A stretch of 64,000 bases of DNA, taken from positions 28,766 to 92,765 of the forward strand of contig PCBK01000118.1 of assembly GCA_002731275.1 (NCBI GenBank), in the 5' to 3' direction. The DNA comes from Deltaproteobacteria bacterium (GTDB taxonomy: Bacteria > Myxococcota_C > UBA6777). The notes below the pieces were generated by a model, which saw only the letters and a list, made by a program, of their open reading frames with translations, did not search any database and had not been told where the DNA came from. Positions 63,106-64,000 of this stretch are shown piece after piece (position 1 is the stretch's first letter; the number at the start of each line of letters is the position of its first letter). Both the position numbers and the translations under genes were made by a program.

Positions 63106-63873
63106 ATGTTCACCGTCCAAAAGAACGCTACCAAACTCACGCTCCTACACATACCGATTGGAATCACGCTGATCAGTGGACTTGCTATCGCCTTTGGCCT
63201 TGGGACAGTCCTCAGCACACTCTCGACATACGAGGTCACCTGCAAAAAATCCTCACTCTCTCCAGGCACCGCAACATGTCATGTAAAAGGCAGTATATGG
63301 GGATTTCAGCTCAACGAAAAACGTGTCGAACAAGTGCGCGCGCTTCGAGTCGAGAAGGCTTACAATGAAGATAGCGAGCAAACGACATACACCCACTCCT
63401 TCCTCACACCACAAGGGGCCGAAGAAGTCCACGGCGTCTACACACGTGGCGAACAGTACCATAACAGCGTTGTCAGCAACTTCGCACTTTGGATGAAACA
63501 AGGTAGCGCCCCTTTTGGCTTCTCGAAGATCTCAGAGAAAAGCCAAGCTGGCATGGCTTGGTTACCTGTTCTGATTGGTCTGGGAGTGTTTATCTTCCTT
63601 GCCCGCATCATACTCGTCCGACTGGATCGCGACAAAGAAGAGTGCATCATCTCCTCATTTGGGCTATCAGGAAACAAAACAGAGACCTTGCCACTCCACT
63701 CCGTAAACAGCGCTTTCGTCGACGTGAGCACAGACAGTGATGGAGATGAGACCTACAGGATCGTCATTCAACAATGGGGCACAAATGTGCCACTGACACA
63801 ATCGTACTCCTCCGGAAAGTGGGGAAAAGAAAGAGCTGCCAACGCGATCAATGACTTTCTCGCAAAGCGATGA
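63106..63873 (+). CDS. PH-like membrane protein with extracytoplasmic Cys pair, paralogue 3
   Basis: 255 residues, AGAGG before the ATG. The layout is the same: TM1 (IPIGITLISGLAIAFGLGTV), Cys pair (VTCKKSS ... ATCHV), TM2 (WLPVLIGLGVFIFLARII), then cytoplasmic strands (ECIISSFGLSGNKTETLPLH, VPLTQSYSS) and the ending INDFLAKR. It is closest to 62310. Its last codons overlap the tnpB remnant on the other strand by 26 bp, so its C-terminus may have been altered by the insertion. Confidence 0.82.
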   Translation: MFTVQKNATKLTLLHIPIGITLISGLAIAFGLGTVLSTLSTYEVTCKKSSLSPGTATCHVKGSIWGFQLNEKRVEQVRALRVEKAYNEDSEQTTYTHSFLTPQGAEEVHGVYTRGEQYHNSVVSNFALWMKQGSAPFGFSKISEKSQAGMAWLPVLIGLGVFIFLARIILVRLDRDKEECIISSFGLSGNKTETLPLHSVNSAFVDVSTDSDGDETYRIVIQQWGTNVPLTQSYSSGKWGKERAANAINDFLAKR

Positions 63874-64000
63874 GCAACCTGTGAATTTGTTTCGTCTTCA
63901 GATCTTCGAAGATCAGCACGCTGGCATTCTTGACCAGCTTTTTGCTCGTTTTGTGATTGAAATCCTCTCGGATATTCGCCTGTTTCTCGTAGCTACGAGC
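63848..64000 (-). pseudogene. tnpB-like remnant (IS200/IS605 OrfB), partial and truncated
   Basis: Reading from the right edge on the minus strand, 51 codons are open. The first 37 residues include YEKQANIREDFNHKTSKKLV and VLIFEDLKTK. This matches the TnpB stretch between RuvC I and RuvC II, ending at the RuvC II Glu of E-D-L. After DLKTK the expected NM...LA...D/W motifs and the zinc finger are absent. The frame instead runs into QIHRLLIALRESH and a stop inside the neighbouring gene. So the element is truncated at about 63890. The 5' part is beyond the window. Confidence 0.75.

Overview
The window comes from a Gram-negative bacterium with an outer membrane and about 50% GC. It carries a TonB-dependent receptor, several lipoproteins with Glu/Pro-rich or Cys-rich linkers, PEGA-like and MopE-like (Cys-x-x-Leu-Asp-Asp-x-Cys-Asp-Gly) proteins, a eukaryotic-type Ser/Thr kinase, large hybrid histidine kinases and a bacterial alpha-2-macroglobulin/PBP1C pair. 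That mix suggests a myxobacterium-like lineage (Myxococcota or another former deltaproteobacterium). This is inference from gene content only. No rRNA, tRNA or CRISPR array was seen. The right edge enters a tnpB remnant.

Layout. 1-3.5 kb: edge fragment of a zinc-ribbon membrane protein, a small Lys/Cys-rich secreted protein, a serine beta-lactamase-like hydrolase and a propeller lipoprotein. 3.86-7.8 kb: a cobalamin riboswitch with a Shine-Dalgarno-sequestering hairpin, then a beta-propeller lipoprotein and a BtuB-like receptor. This looks like a B12 capture and uptake operon resembling BtuG/BtuB of Bacteroides. 8-14.2 kb: a histidine kinase, then a minus-strand operon of two paralogous PEGA-like membrane proteins, a MopE-like lipoprotein and a Ser/Thr kinase. 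14.4-24 kb: radD, another MopE-like lipoprotein, a DUF4476-like protein, a repeat-rich gap, a GAF-PAS-PAS-HK-REC-REC hybrid kinase and a secreted peptidoglycan-binding/YkuD-like protein. 24.4-29.5 kb: an S9 peptidase, overlapping PhzF-like and aspartate-dehydrogenase-like genes, and a zinc-ribbon protein. 30-37.8 kb: alpha-2-macroglobulin and pbpC.

38-46 kb: a large von Willebrand A lipoprotein preceded by ten 42-bp units carrying AAAACATGTTTT palindromes, then a membrane protein, a quinone-oxidoreductase-like gene, hemB and a MATE exporter. 46-53.2 kb: a GT-C-like membrane protein, two small envelope proteins, an extremely Lys/Arg/Gln-rich repeat protein and a MORN/YwqK-repeat protein. 53.5-56 kb: a U32 pair (TrhP-like plus a Cys-poor partner). 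56-64 kb: four paralogous PH-like membrane proteins around recQ, a dihaem cytochrome and an unusual gene that fuses an ECF sigma factor to a degenerate F1-ATPase beta-subunit-like domain.

The strongest candidates for something undescribed are the sigma/F1-beta fusion with its membrane-protein neighbours, the 42-bp palindrome array and the riboswitch-controlled BtuG-like lipoprotein. Three copies of a hairpin-rich intergenic repeat of about 225 bp, and shorter dispersed repeats, show an active history of small repeat spread.
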